A DNA stretch of 64,000 nt, from positions 14,064,658-14,128,657 of the forward strand of contig CM039467.1 of NCBI GenBank assembly GCA_022414725.1. The letters run 5' to 3'. A program made the translations under genes and the position numbers. How positions within the stretch are numbered: position 1 is the first letter of the stretch; every line of letters begins with the position of its first letter. The stretch is from Microglena sp. YARC (lineage: Eukaryota; Chlorophyta; Chlorophyceae; Chlamydomonadales; Chlamydomonadaceae). Shown piece after piece: positions 34,701 through 42,550 of this stretch. Below the pieces are notes generated by a model. It worked only from the letters and a program-made list of their open reading frames with translations, made no database searches and had not been told where the DNA came from.

Positions 34701-36022
34701 TATGCCAGGCAGGGTAGTGCTAGGCTGGGTATATGCCAGGCAGGGTAGGCTAGGCTGGTATATGCCAGGCAGGGTAGTGCTAGGCTGGTATATGCCAGGC
34801 AGGGTAGTGCTAGCTGGGTATATGCCAGGCAGGGTAGTGCTAGGCTGGGTATATGCCAGGCAGGGTGTGTATTGCCAGGCCGCCAGCAGGTAGTGCTAGG
34901 CTGGGTATATGCCAGGCTGGGCAGGGGGTAGTGCTAGGCTGGGTATATGCCAGGCAGGGTAGTGCTAGGCTGGGTATATGCCAGGCAGTAGGTAGTATAT
35001 GCCGGGCAGGGTAGTGCCGGGCAGGGTAGTGCCTGGCAGGGTAGTTCCGGTCAGGGTAGTGCTAGTGCTCTCACCAACACCACCAACACCTCTCACCAGC
35101 ACCACCAACACCACTAACACTTTCACCAGCACCAGCAACACCACCAACACCTCTCACCAGGACCACCAACACCTCTCACCAACACCTCTCACCAACACCG
35201 CCAACACCTGTCACCAACACCACCAACACCTCTCACCAACACCACCAACACCTCTCACCAGCACCACCAACATCACCAACACCTTACACCACCAACACCT
35301 CTCACCAGCACCACCAACACCTCTCACCAACACCACCAACACCTCTCACCAGCACCACCAACACCTCTCACCAACACCACCAACACCTCTCACCAACACC
35401 ACCAACACCTCTCACCAGCACCACCAACTCCACCAACACCTCTCACCAACACCACCAACACCTCTCACCAACACCACCAACACCTCTCACCAACACCACC
35501 AACACCTCTCACCAACACCACCAACACCTCTCACCAACACCCCCTACACCTCACACCAACACCACCAACACCTCTCACCAGCACCACCAACACCACCAAC
35601 ACCTCTCACCAACACCTGTCACCAACACCTCTCACCAACACCACCAACACCTCTCACCAACACCACCAACACCTCTCACCAGCACCACCAACACCACCAA
35701 CACCTCTCACCAACACCACCAACACCTCTCACCAACACTACCAACACCACCAACACCTCTCACCGCTCACATCGCTTGACTCCTGCACTCATACCACACT
35801 TATCTAACCTCATCGCCTCCGTCTCACCCCCAGGCTGGCAGCCCCGCTGGTGAGGCCATGCTTGAGGCGCACCAACCCAGGCCCTACAGTGAGACGATAG
35901 GAGGCAAGACTGTGGCGCAGGCTGGCTGTGTGCCCATCTTACACATGCGCCACTTCCAGCAGAACAAGAGTCTCAGTGACCAGCTTGTTCAGGACATCCG
36001 TACTCGCAACCAAGCCAGCTAG
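21138..36022 (+). CDS. NADA: plastid quinolinate synthase, SufE-NadA fusion (ten exons)
   Basis: Condenses iminoaspartate with dihydroxyacetone phosphate to quinolinate, in NAD synthesis from aspartate. Exons: 21138-21278, 22104-22259, 23017-23151, 25631-26034, 26630-26936, 28010-28219, 29538-29783, 30264-30335, 33105-33284, 35834-36022. All phases join (0,0,0,2,0,0,0,0,0), giving about 679 aa, close to the plant enzyme (OLD5/SUFE3, about 716). Residues 1-47 are Ser/Arg/Ala-rich, like a transit peptide. Residues 48 to about 144 are SufE, with the sulfur-accepting Cys in [12 protein letters not shown] (C96). The rest is NadA: CTSSN (C366), GTCIVHH (C442) and GGCAACPYM (C597/C600) supply the three expected 4Fe-4S ligands. 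Also visible are [20 protein letters not shown] and [11 protein letters not shown]. Exon 1 and the 5' limit of exon 9 are the least certain parts. Confidence 0.9.
22104..22259 (+). CDS. NADA: QS exon 2: SufE domain, first half
   Basis: 52 codons between GCGCAG and [29 protein letters not shown] ... [17 protein letters not shown]. Matches the SufE N-half with its active Cys. An alternative start at ATG 22047 would remove the transit peptide. Confidence 0.85.
22640..22985 (+). repeat. duplicated unit carrying QS exon 3 5' edge
   Basis: CATATCGGTTGGCCTGTGTC (22635) and GGTCTGGGTGAATGCCAAGT (22832) are decayed copies of the sequence before and at the start of exon 3 (22985-23045). The unit is about 350 bp in copy 1 and compressed in copy 2. 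Confidence 0.65.
23017..23151 (+). CDS. NADA: QS exon 3: SufE domain, second half
   Basis: 45 codons, [20 protein letters not shown] ... LTPSEVDR, between CTGACAG and CGG|GTAAGT. Confidence 0.87.
23155..23760 (+). repeat. GGATG-rich minisatellite at 5' end of QS intron 3
   Basis: Imperfect 30-60 bp units built on GGATGGGTGGATGCATGGAT and TTTCAGGGTTTAGG. It starts 10 bases after the donor and contains no gene. Confidence 0.85.
23762..23975 (-). mobile_element. tRNA-derived SINE, copy A
   Basis: On the minus strand: an A-box-like GAATGGTTCAATGAT, a B box GAGTTCGAATCCC, then a body with CTGTCAACCGCCATGG, AGCTTTGTCCAG and a GGGAGCCCC or similar end with GACGCC(C)TACCAGGCGTT. Same order as copies at 38573-38770 and 58608-58800. 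Confidence 0.7.
24285..24540. repeat. foldback element with nested hairpin
   Basis: Left arm 24301-24354 (CATCTCATATCTTCTCTC ... GGGACTCATAATA) is the imperfect inverse of 24471-24528. Inside the loop CGGATACGAGAAG (24420-24432) pairs with CTTCTCGTATCCG (24441-24453). Confidence 0.8.
24690..24780 (+). repeat. direct repeat with TTTAGGG motifs
   Basis: TAGGGTTTAGGGTTTAAAA then GCGTTTTCTGTAAGTATGAT occurs twice in tandem (the first starting near 24700). The heptamer TTTAGGG is the plant-type telomere unit but only two to three units occur. Confidence 0.7.
24790..24892 (-). mobile_element. 103-bp 3' fragment of the same LINE family
   Basis: Reverse complement of the LINE 3' end at about 15110-15207: CCGGAGCTAGC, AAGTTAAGGACACCA and GGTTACATCC all match, ending in an ATTTCAATTT-type tail. 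It is flanked by the 12-bp duplication ATCCGTCTGTGA (24778-24789 and 24893-24904). Confidence 0.85.
24893..24940. repeat. 48-bp near-perfect palindrome
   Basis: Arms of 24 bases, ATCCGTCTGTGATGTAAGCT... and its inverse, with one mismatch and no loop. The LINE fragment's target duplication is the first half of the left arm. Before that insertion the palindrome extended to about 24775 on the left and 24944 on the right. Confidence 0.88.
25631..26034 (+). CDS. NADA: QS exon 4: NadA N-terminal part
   Basis: 404 bases from CACCCCAG to TGCAA|GTGAGT (phase 2): [20 protein letters not shown], then [20 protein letters not shown] and [20 protein letters not shown], the first NadA subdomain. Confidence 0.9.
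26130..26290 (+). repeat. copy of QS exon 4 3' edge inside intron 4
   Basis: GAAGAGTGTGGGTGTGGT to GAGGGCTGCAAGTGAGCG repeats the last 150 or so bases of exon 4 with its donor. It carries a TAG (TTCTATAGGACC), so inclusion would truncate the protein. Confidence 0.85.
26455..26500 (+). repeat. copy of QS exon 5 5' edge
   Basis: CTTGCAGGTACACTACTGTC plus TTGGGGGTGG duplicates the acceptor and first 20 or so bases of exon 5 about 157 bp upstream. Confidence 0.75.
26630..26936 (+). CDS. NADA: QS exon 5: NadA with first cluster Cys
   Basis: 307 bases, CTTACAG to [32 protein letters not shown], then [20 protein letters not shown] and [17 protein letters not shown]. The Cys of TCTSSN is the first expected 4Fe-4S ligand. 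Confidence 0.92.
27012..27770 (+). repeat. five tandem copies of QS exon 5 3' edge
   Basis: GTCGTTGGTGATGAAGGCGG to CAGGGCTTTGC(A/T)CAGGTAC repeats at about 27015, 27199, 27377, 27560 and, partial, 27717, with G homopolymers between. Every full copy keeps a GGTAC donor. Confidence 0.88.
27785..27965 (+). repeat. copies of QS exon 6 5' edge
   Basis: A full copy at 27881-27962 has an acceptor (TTTTCGTAG) and a donor (GACACAG|GTATAT), an 82-base cassette that would shift frame if spliced in. A shorter copy lies at 27789-27835. Confidence 0.82.
28010..28219 (+). CDS. NADA: QS exon 6: NadA with second cluster Cys
   Basis: 70 codons, TTTGTAG to [30 protein letters not shown] ... [16 protein letters not shown]. 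The Cys of GTCIVHH is the second ligand. Confidence 0.92.
28220..28870 (+). repeat. G/T-rich start of QS intron 6 with copies of exon 6 end
   Basis: CGCATCTTTGGGGGAC(T)TGTGAG at 28446, CACATCTTAATGGGTCCGGT at 28725, and a decayed GAAGATCGCCTCCATCCATG copy at 28830 derive from exon 6. Between them are GGGTGTGTG repeats and a 43-base G run near 28598-28640. Confidence 0.75.
28955..29537 (+). repeat. C-rich end of QS intron 6 with four copies of exon 7 5' edge
   Basis: CAGG(C/T)GTGCG then GCATATGG(C/T)GATGCTTACC then CTGC(G/A)CACTTCGAG occurs at about 29104, 29174, 29331 and 29434, then as the real exon at 29538. Spacers are ACCCTATACCCTACACC. Confidence 0.87.
29538..29783 (+). CDS. NADA: QS exon 7: NadA third subdomain
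   Basis: 82 codons, TGCCCAG to [82 protein letters not shown]. Strong match to plant NadA. Confidence 0.93.
30045..30240 (+). repeat. 33-bp minisatellite, about six copies
   Basis: GGTACTAAAATACACGGGTT plus CCTGTCCTTCAAT in tandem just before QS exon 8. Confidence 0.88.
30264..30335 (+). CDS. NADA: QS exon 8
   Basis: 24 codons, GTGTAG to [35 protein letters not shown]. In plant proteins the same EIVFPV string follows the SIV segment. Confidence 0.88.
30380..30760 (+). repeat. about 150-bp tandem repeat containing QS exon 8 3' edge
   Basis: GATGCTCCCAGTGGCTCCCC resembles the exon 8 end CTTCCCAGTGGCTCCGCAG and recurs at about 30381, 30530 and 30677, each followed by CATGACT(G/A)TCTTCCAT and ACATAA. 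Confidence 0.7.
30803..31669 (-). pseudogene. antisense open region in QS intron 8, unrecognised
   Basis: A 288-codon minus-strand frame overlaps a second frame (31195-31434) with a Cys pair in [20 protein letters not shown] and a further CPICHS in the first frame. Residues such as [20 protein letters not shown] are not repeat-like. It could be a decayed BED/zinc-finger transposase-like gene inserted in the intron, read in two frames. This is weak: the C-terminal part is CTCCTC-repeat translation. Confidence 0.25.
31739..31770 (+). repeat. C homopolymer
   Basis: About 32 C followed by A7 in QS intron 8; another C run of 17 is near 31885-31901. Confidence 0.8.
32064..32258. mobile_element. 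195-bp hAT-like MITE
   Basis: Inverted ends CAGGGTACTTCAAA and (inverse) CAGGGTAATTCAAA match at 13 of 14 positions. Flanks ATCTGTAT and GTCTATAT agree at 6 of 8, a decayed 8-bp duplication. The interior is rich in AGCGC/GCGCTT motifs and non-coding. Confidence 0.6.
32480..33100 (+). repeat. C/A-rich repeats before QS exon 9
   Basis: 18-base ACCCAAAACCAAAACCGT units about nine times (32485-32630), then CCTTGCATGCAGTCCATAAC units in which CATGCAG mimics the exon 9 acceptor. GGCTAAGCAAG(G/A)AGT, the start of exon 9, is also copied near 32792 and 32900. Confidence 0.8.
33105..33284 (+). CDS. NADA: QS exon 9: third cluster Cys
   Basis: 60 codons from a CTTGCATGCAG acceptor to [29 protein letters not shown], then [21 protein letters not shown]. 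The Cys pair of GGCAACPYM is the C-terminal ligand motif. The start could instead be 33123 (after GGCTAAG); both keep phase. Confidence 0.8.
33335..33592 (+). repeat. three copies of QS exon 9 3' edge
   Basis: GCCCATACATGCGNATGA to GATGTTTGTGTGAAGGTAAG recurs at 33339-33394, shortened at 33443-33480, and decayed at 33535-33588. Confidence 0.85.
33600..35060 (+). repeat. 31-bp G-rich minisatellite in QS intron 9
   Basis: GGGTAGTGCTAGGCTGGGTA plus TATGCCAGGCA, about 40 copies with few variants; fills the first part of the intron. Confidence 0.92.
35068..35765 (+). repeat. C/A-rich CACCAACACCTCT minisatellite in QS intron 9
   Basis: CACCAACACCTCTCACCA units fill the stretch up to 70 bases before exon 10. 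The complement is G/T-rich like the preceding 31-bp array. Confidence 0.9.
35834..36022 (+). CDS. NADA: QS exon 10: C-terminus
   Basis: 62 codons then TAG at 36020: [37 protein letters not shown], equivalent to the plant [11 protein letters not shown] ending. Confidence 0.88.
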   Translation, partial: AGSPAGEAMLEAHQPRPYSETIGGKTVAQAGCVPILHMRHFQQNKSLSDQLVQDIRTRNQAS

Positions 36023-36460
36023 CTCATGCATGTATCATGTCTGACCCGACAGCCACCTAGCCAGCTAGCTCATGCATCATGGCATGGGTAGTGTGCCCAT
36101 CTTGCACATGCGCCACTTCCAGCATAACAAGAGTCTCAGTGACAAGCTTGTTCGGGGCGTCTGTGCTCGCAACCATGCCAGCTAGCTCATGCATCACGAT
36201 CGACCTGACAGTCAGCTAGCTCATGCATCATGGCAGCCATGGTGCCAGCTAGCTTGTGGCTCGTGAGTGACATGACTGTGACCAAGCCAGCTAGCTCATG
36301 GTTCACGAGTGTCATGTATTTGACTGTCACCAAGCCAGCTAGTTTGACCTGACTGTGACCAAGCCAGCTAGCTCATGAGTCACGAGTCATCATGTATTTG
36401 ACTGTCACCAAGCCAGCTAGCTCATGAGTTATGAGTCATCCTATATTTCTAATTATTTCA
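36023..36460 (+). repeat. 3' flank of QS with CCAGCTAGCTCATG repeats
   Basis: 36090-36195 duplicates the end of the last QS exon (CATCTTGCACATGCGCCACT ... CCAGCTAGCTCATGCATCA). The short motif AAGCCAGCTAGCTCATGNNTCA then recurs five to six times. Confidence 0.8.
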
Positions 36461-36829
36461 TTGATCATATATGAGGCCGCTAGCTTGATAGACCTAAATG
36501 TCACAAGCTTATATCGATGAGCTCAACCACTTTCCACTGTTTTTCTTTACCGCCCTCAACTAAGCTGAGACCCCATGGTTACACCGGTCACTTTGGCGAC
36601 GGAGGAAGAGGAGCAATTTAACCTAAGGGATCGACGCCCGAAGGCGCCCTCGGGCGACGCCAGCCGGCGTTGCGCATGACCTGCGGCTCAAGCCACCTGC
36701 GGATGCCGCATGGAAGGTTCCAGACGCAGAACACCAAGACCCAGACCCAGATCGAAACCGAGTCCTAGACCCTGACCGAGACCCACGAACCCACGATCGT
36801 CCTGTCGGGGCTGTCACCTCTAGTTTCAG

Positions 36830-36995
36830 CTACGAGCAGTAGCTTCTAGGCAGCTCCCTTGGCTGGCTTATCAGCCAAACCTAGTGCAACCTCATGCACC
36901 TTGAAGCTGACGGAACCAGCTTTGTAGCGCCGCAATTGTATTGAGGCTTAGCCCATTGGCTGGCTCAGGGAGCTGTCTAGAAGCTGCTGGTAGTA
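36830..36995. repeat. foldback of about 160 bp
   Basis: CAGTAGCTTCTAGGCAGCTC ... GGCTGGCTTATCAGCC at 36836-36877 is the imperfect inverse of GGCTGGCTCAGGGAGCTGTC ... GAAGCTGCTG at 36957-36990. A related single arm is at about 30005-30028. Confidence 0.65.
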
Positions 36996-37051
36996 GCCAA
37001 AAAGACCAACACTGCCACTTTCAAGATTGGTGTATAGCCATTGTATTTATC

Positions 37052-37322
37052 TGACTGACCAAAATCCGACCACCGGGTGGGAATCGGGGGCTTTAGATGA
37101 AGTCGAAGATTCTGAAAAAGGTCTGGGATTTGAAGGTCCGGAAATTCGGGATTATGGTCAGTCAAAATTTATGGGGAGACCGATGTTGGTGACCCCATTG
37201 TTTTTGTTCTGTGCGATGCGTCGCCATTCCGTTGCTGCATGGCGACGCATGGGTCTGGCTAATGTTTTCAGAAATGCCTCCCCGATCCCCCCGAGCTCTG
37301 TGTCGCACAGAGAAAAAAACAG
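37052..37322. repeat. two adjacent foldbacks
   Basis: TGACTGACCAAAATCC (37052) pairs with GGGATTATGGTCAGTCA (ending 37164). Next, TTTTTGTTCTGTGCGA (37200) pairs with TCGCACAGAGAAAAAA (ending near 37318), with a perfect inner hairpin ATGCGTCGCCA/TGGCGACGCAT. Confidence 0.65.
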
Positions 37323-37354
37323 TGGCTGGTGTGCTGTCTCGTCGAGACTAAATA

Positions 37355-37625
37355 TAGTTTAATGAATTTAGCACACGGATATCTGATCAGATGTTCATGT
37401 GGTTAATCTACATAACTACAACTAAAACGCTAGACCTGGGAATGCCACCAAGTACCGTAGTTGAGTGGATTTAGCACACGGATATCTGATCAGATGTTCA
37501 TGTGGTTCATCTACATAACTACCACTACAAGGCGTGACCTGGGAACGCTACAATATAGCACAGTTAAGTGGATTTAGCACACAGATGTCTGATCAGATGT
37601 ATGTGTGTTATACCTGCTCTACTAC
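37355..37625 (+). repeat. about 100-bp tandem repeat, three copies
   Basis: TTTAGCACACNGAT(A/G)TCTGATCAGATG recurs at about 37368, 37468 and 37571. Confidence 0.8.
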
Positions 37626-38344
37626 AATAACACTAGACCTGAGGAAGGGGGGGGGGGGGGGGGGGGGTAGAATTCCAGATTTATCACATCTCTAGTAGTG
37701 TCCCCCACATACTGTTTGGGCGGTAAGCATTGATATATGGATTTATGATGTGATTTTTCGACTGATAGGTTAGCGATCTGATTGCCTACATCGAGCGGTT
37801 CGAAATTCGGCAAATTGCCTGTGTTGTGACCAGAGAGCTCGGCACTGTAGTGCATTGCTGAGTGTGTGCGAGGGGTCCCACCCATTAGGGTGGATTGGTT
37901 TCTGACATGGTTTTTCAGCCAACTCTGGGTTGCTTACCATCTTTCAAATCCAAGCCCCCCCGTGCGAGCGATACCCACAGAAAGCAGGGTGCGCACTAAG
38001 CGATTCTACAGTTTAAAGACTTGTCCAGGTCCTAGGGTGAAAGGTCTGGGTGGGGGGTGGGGAGGGGGGGATGAAGATTGCAGTGGGCCTTGCCCGTCAC
38101 AGCGTTGACGTAGATGAAGCATGAGATCTTTCGATTCACGGGAGTCTGTGCATCTCTGAACAATTGATTTTGTTTCTTACAGATGTTCCTCTGGCTGGGA
38201 AACGTTATTCATTTTTGCCAACTCCTGTAATTAAAAAACCATTTTGGTTTTAGTTTGGATATTGCATGGTCTTTTAGCCGAGACATTGCTTTAGGGAAAG
38301 CAGTCCCAAAAGGCTCTTCCAGACACTTTTTAGTTGTGAAAGGT

Positions 38345-38510
38345 ATTTCACCTCAGGAGGTGGGTCTCCCCACACTATGGCCCGCTTTCTTTGTTCGCAA
38401 TCCAGCAGCACCGAGGATTTAGTTCGAATGGCGTTGCCATTCCTACAAAAGAGTAGAGGCGATACAGACCCTCGACCAAACGAACATTAACCAGTACCCC
38501 TATTGACCAC
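38345..38510 (-). repeat. dispersed repeat family R, copy 2
   Basis: Inverse of 8797-8945: AGGAGGTGGGTCT, TTCGAATGGCGTTGCCA and CCTCGACCAAACGAACATT in order. Confidence 0.65.
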
Positions 38511-38572
38511 GGCAAACTAGCTCTGATTCTACAAGTAAACTAATATCTAAAACACAATATATATGGGCTATG

Positions 38573-38770
38573 GTAACGCCTGGTGGGGCGTGGTATTAAG
38601 GGGCTCCCGTATTACGACGGTAGAGAACGGGCAGCTACTTCATCTGGACAAAGCTGGCCATGGCGGTTGACAGCGACCGCGAACACTGAAGCGCACTGAT
38701 AAGGATTCGCACCCCGTACCTTCTTGTTTCGACATGCTGTCCCATTGAACCATTCGTCGAAACGGGATAC
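38573..38770 (-). mobile_element. tRNA-derived SINE, copy B
   Basis: Inverse reads an A-box-like GAATGGTTCAATGGG, a B-box-like GGTGCGAATCC, GCTGTCAACCGCCATGG, AGCTTTGTCCAG and CACGCCCCACCAGGCGTT, parallel to copies A and C. Confidence 0.7.
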
Positions 38771-38989
38771 ATGCATGTGTATGGATCTCTAGCACATAGA
38801 TTTGACGTCTGTACCAAGGTTGTTCAAAACGTCACGTTTCACATATCTAATGCAGTAAGAACGGACAATCTCAGGAAGCCAGCTCCAATGCAGCTTCGGG
38901 AGGATTCGTTACCTTGGAAACATAGATTTGGGGCCATGAGGCCACGACTTAAGTTCCATGAAGTGTAGATCTTGAGAAAAGGGATCTAA

Positions 38990-39930
38990 TGTGCGCTAAC
39001 CCTACCCTACACCCATCCTGCCCTACCCCACCCTACCCTACAAACCCTACCCACCCTATGTCCATATCCCAGCACCCTACCCACCCCATCCCCACACCCT
39101 ACCCACCCTGCCCTGCCCACCCTAAACCCACACCCCTACCCCCATCCTGCCCTACCCTACCCTACCCACCCTGCCCAACCCACCTTACCCTACAACCACC
39201 ACCCCACCCCACCCACCCTACCCTAACCACCCTACATTACCACCCTACCCCAAACCTATCCACCCAACCCCTACCCCACCCTAACCACCCTGCCCAACCA
39301 ACGCTACCCACCATATGTCCACATCCAGCACCCTACCCACCCTACCCTACTCCTACCCTGCCCACCCTATCCCCACCCTATCCCCACACCCTACCCCCAT
39401 CCTGCCCTACCCTACCCTACCCACCCTGCCCAACCCACCCTGCCCAACCCACCTTACCCTACAACCCCTACCCCACCCACCCTACCCACACTACCCCAAC
39501 CCTATCACCCAACCCCTACCCCACCCTACCACCCCCTGCCCAACCAACCCTACCCTACCAACCCTACCCTACCCACCCTACCCTACCCACCCTACTATCC
39601 CCACACCCTATCCCCACACCCTACCCTACCCTACCCACCCTGCCCAACCCACCTTACCCTACAAACCCTACCCTACCCACCATATCCCCCCACCCTACAT
39701 TACCCACCCCATCCACCCAACCCTCACCCTACACTACCCACCCTACCCCCACCCTATCCCCACACCCTACCCCCATCCTACTCTACCCACCCTGCCCCCA
39801 CCCCCTACCCTACCTTACCCCCACCCTACCCACTCTACCCTACCCCACCCAACCCCCACCCTACCCTCCCTACCCTACCCACCCAAACCCCCACCCTACC
39901 CTCCCTACCCATCCACCCTACCCTACCCAC
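38990..39930 (+). repeat. CCCTAC-rich array, about 940 bp
   Basis: Irregular CCCTACCCTACCCACCCTAC units. Large Pro/Thr/His open frames here are repeat translations. Confidence 0.9.
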
Positions 39931-40704
39931 TAGGGGTGCTCAAAAGTAACAAGCCAAGTGAGCAGGCACGTGAGCATAAGTAACTAAGCAACTATTTTAT
40001 GGACTTGGACTACTCCCATCTCCTAGTCACTTATGCCCCAGGGTAAGAGCTTCCAGGTCTGGATAGGGGAACCCTATATCCAGCTTAGGTGTTTGGGTGC
40101 TGGCATGAATGTGAGTGAGCTGTGAACCAGGGGTAGTGTTAGTTTTTAGTGTTGACAACTTTTAAATCTGGGAAAATACAGGATCTGTTTTGTTTTTCTT
40201 GGCCACTGTTTTATCATGTTAGGTGGGGCTAGCTTGTTCTCTCGTGTGTTGCTCAGTTGTGACTTACCACTTCCTGGTTGGTGGTGCCATTATGTGTGAC
40301 TAGTCACTAAGTGTGTGTGTGCGAGGGGGTAGGTGCTATAAAATGTGAAGGGCCAACCTCTTAAAATTTGTGGACCTCGGACCATTAAGGCCTTCCATAG
40401 CCAACTAAACCCTAGCAACATACTTTGGAACTGAAGGGGGTGGGTAAAACGAACCTTGCAGAAGTATGCAAAAATAATGTTTGGGTAACAAATTGTATGC
40501 CAATTTTATGCCAGAGATGGAAATGGCGGAAAAGTTGAAGGGCCCCCCTAGCTAAAAGCAGGCACACATGTGCGTTCAAACAGATCCCTATAAACCCAGC
40601 ACATCAGCCATAGACAAGTATCATGGCGTAGTATGCTTACTTAATCAATATGCTAGTAGTGTGAAATATAACAATAGGTGCCTTATTACTTTTGAGCACC
40701 CCTA
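39931..40704. mobile_element. 774-bp hAT-like non-autonomous DNA transposon
   Basis: Perfect 19-bp inverted ends TAGGGGTGCTCAAAAGTAA (39931-39949 and inverse at 40686-40704), extendable with one mismatch. TAGGG-type termini suit hAT. No transposase is encoded. Flanking CCCTAC repeat hides any 8-bp duplication; the immediate flanks do not match. Confidence 0.75.
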
Positions 40705-40811
40705 CCAACCTACCCTACTCACCCTACCCTACTAATAGAGCACAATATTATCGTCATTTAATCTTCTTCATGATTGGTTTATTGGACTTTAATTTTTCCT
40801 GTATGGAGTCC

Positions 40812-41029
40812 TGTTATTGTCCGTTACGTTGGACACTGAGTTGGCATAGTGCACGCGTGGTCCTGGGGCTCCAGGACCCGGGTTGCCTGCCGCCAGGCCA
40901 TAGGCTAACTATGGCCTGCACGTGTCTTCAGAATCTTCCTGGAGACTTCCCATTATATATAGCCGCACGAGTAGCGATGTTAAGCTATCTGCTCTTCAGT
41001 CTTCAGTGTAACTACTCTATCGATTGAAA
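40812..41029 (+). repeat. Copia copy 2, 5' LTR
   Basis: 218 bp with CATTATATATAGCC, a probable TATA region, about 80 bases before its end. Confidence 0.93.
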
Positions 41030-41045
41030 GGTTATCGGCCCGACC
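41030..41045 (+). promoter_or_regulatory. Copia copy 2 candidate primer-binding site
   Basis: GGTTATCGGCCCGACC, identical to copy 1 at the same place. Confidence 0.5.
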
Positions 41046-41995
41046 GCTACCCGCAGACAGCGCCCCTGCGCCCGTGCCAAGTGGATCTTCAGCCCTGCAC
41101 AAGGTGACAGTTTTCCCTCAGACTAGCTCGACGGCTTGAGTACTGCTTTTGGCCCTGGATTGCCTACGTGTTCATGTGAGGAATCTAACCTGCGCTGCCT
41201 CGCCTACTGCCCACACGACTATCCCGTTGTCTCTACCATCCGTCCAAGACGAAAAATAGACGCAGTCCAGGAGTCTGAGTAGATCTTTGACGTGAGTTGT
41301 ACACTCATCAGATCACACACAGCGTTGCGCAATCCTCTGAGATTGCTTGTGCCACGGAGAATCAAACCTGCACACCCTCGTACCCCCCACCCGCCCCTCC
41401 CCTCCCACCCCCTGATTCCGTCACCCCTTACCCCCTCTCCCTGCCACTTTGCTACAATTTCAGACCAACAGGACCCATTTGGTTCCCCCTTTGTTGTCAA
41501 CACTCCCTCACCACTCCCTCCGAAACGCACACCCAAGACTGAAGCCCGACAAGCTTCACACCCGGATTACCCACATGCCGGTTTATTAACCCGGTGTGAA
41601 GACCAAGACCCCAAGACCCCAGCGCCGCGACAGACATCATGGCAACACCAGCCAAGCCCCCTGCACTCATCTTCGACGGCACACCTACTGTTCCCTAGCA
41701 CAAGTTTGGACCCTTCCTCCTCCGCCACCTCAGGTCCCACCCTGGGTGCATCTCCGTCGCCATTGATGCGGCGAAGAACGTACCCCCAGCCATTGAGCAA
41801 GGAACAGCTGACGGATACCCATTGGAGGACTCTCACTACCCGAATTTGGAACACACTAATGCAACTATTGCGGCTCGTGCTGTTTCCCACCCAATCAACA
41901 TGGTAAAGAATGCTGTCGCCTTCAATGAGATCCTCAAGCACTGTTCAGAACCAATCCAGCAGGCCATACTTGCAAACACTGACGTCGCTGCCAAA

Positions 41996-42370
41996 GCCTA
42001 CAGGTTCCTCAAGCTCACGTACGCTACAGGTTCCTCAAGCTACAGGTTCCTCAAGCTACAGGTTCCTCACGCTACAGGTTCCTCACGCTACAGGTTCCTC
42101 ACGCTACAGGTTCTCACGCTCACGTACGCTACAGGTTCCTCACGCACGCTACAGGTTCCTCACGCACGCTACAGGTTCCTCACGCTACAGGTTCCTCACG
42201 CACGCTACAGGTTCCTCACGCTCACGCTACAGGTTCCTCAAGCTCACGTACGCTACAGGTTCCTCACGCTACAAGTTCCTCACGCTACAGGTTCCTCACG
42301 CTACAGGTTCCTCACGCTACAGGTTCCTCAAGCTCACGCTGCCAAAGCCTACAGGTTCCTCAAGCTCACG
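41996..42370 (+). repeat. minisatellite grown from gag codons
   Basis: GCTACAGGTTCCTCA(A/C) units, about 20 copies, with interspersed CGCTCACGTAC. The unit is the gag sequence TACAGGTTCCTCAAGCTCAC present once in copy 1 (16371-16390). Confidence 0.9.
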
Positions 42371-42550
42371 GTGGTTGGGAGTTTGGTTTGTTTGTCCTCG
42401 ACACACCCCTGATGTAATGGGGTTTTTTGCTTTGTGGGTGCTTTTTCTTTTTGTTTAAAGCACAGAGTCTCATACACCCTCGCGGTGTCAAGTAGACTTT
42501 AACATGTAATGTAATGTAATGTAATGTAATGTAATGTAATGTAATGTAAT
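42371..42550 (+). mobile_element. short retroposon with (TGTAA)n tail
   Basis: About 180 bp absent from copy 1: a T-rich segment, AAAGCACAGAGTCTCATACA, CCCTCGCGGTGTCAAG and nine or so TGTAA units at 42505-42550. Looks like a 5'-truncated LINE or a SINE; unrelated in tail to the LINE at 9349. Confidence 0.7.

Noticed and set aside
33600..35060. Regular repeat array suggesting CRISPR
   Set aside because: Units are contiguous 31-mers with no spacers, in a eukaryotic intron.
34999..35853. 284-codon His/Thr/Pro open frame
   Set aside because: It arises from the CACCAACACCTCT array and only by chance runs into QS exon 10, whose true frame is set by NadA similarity.
38989..39983. Open frames of 314 and 222 codons rich in Pro, Thr and His
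   Set aside because: Translation of CCCTAC repeats; composition follows the repeat unit in each frame.
39931..40704. 8-bp target duplication for the hAT-like element
   Set aside because: CTACCCAC and CCAACCTA agree at only 4 of 8 positions; the CCCTAC background makes partial matches likely.
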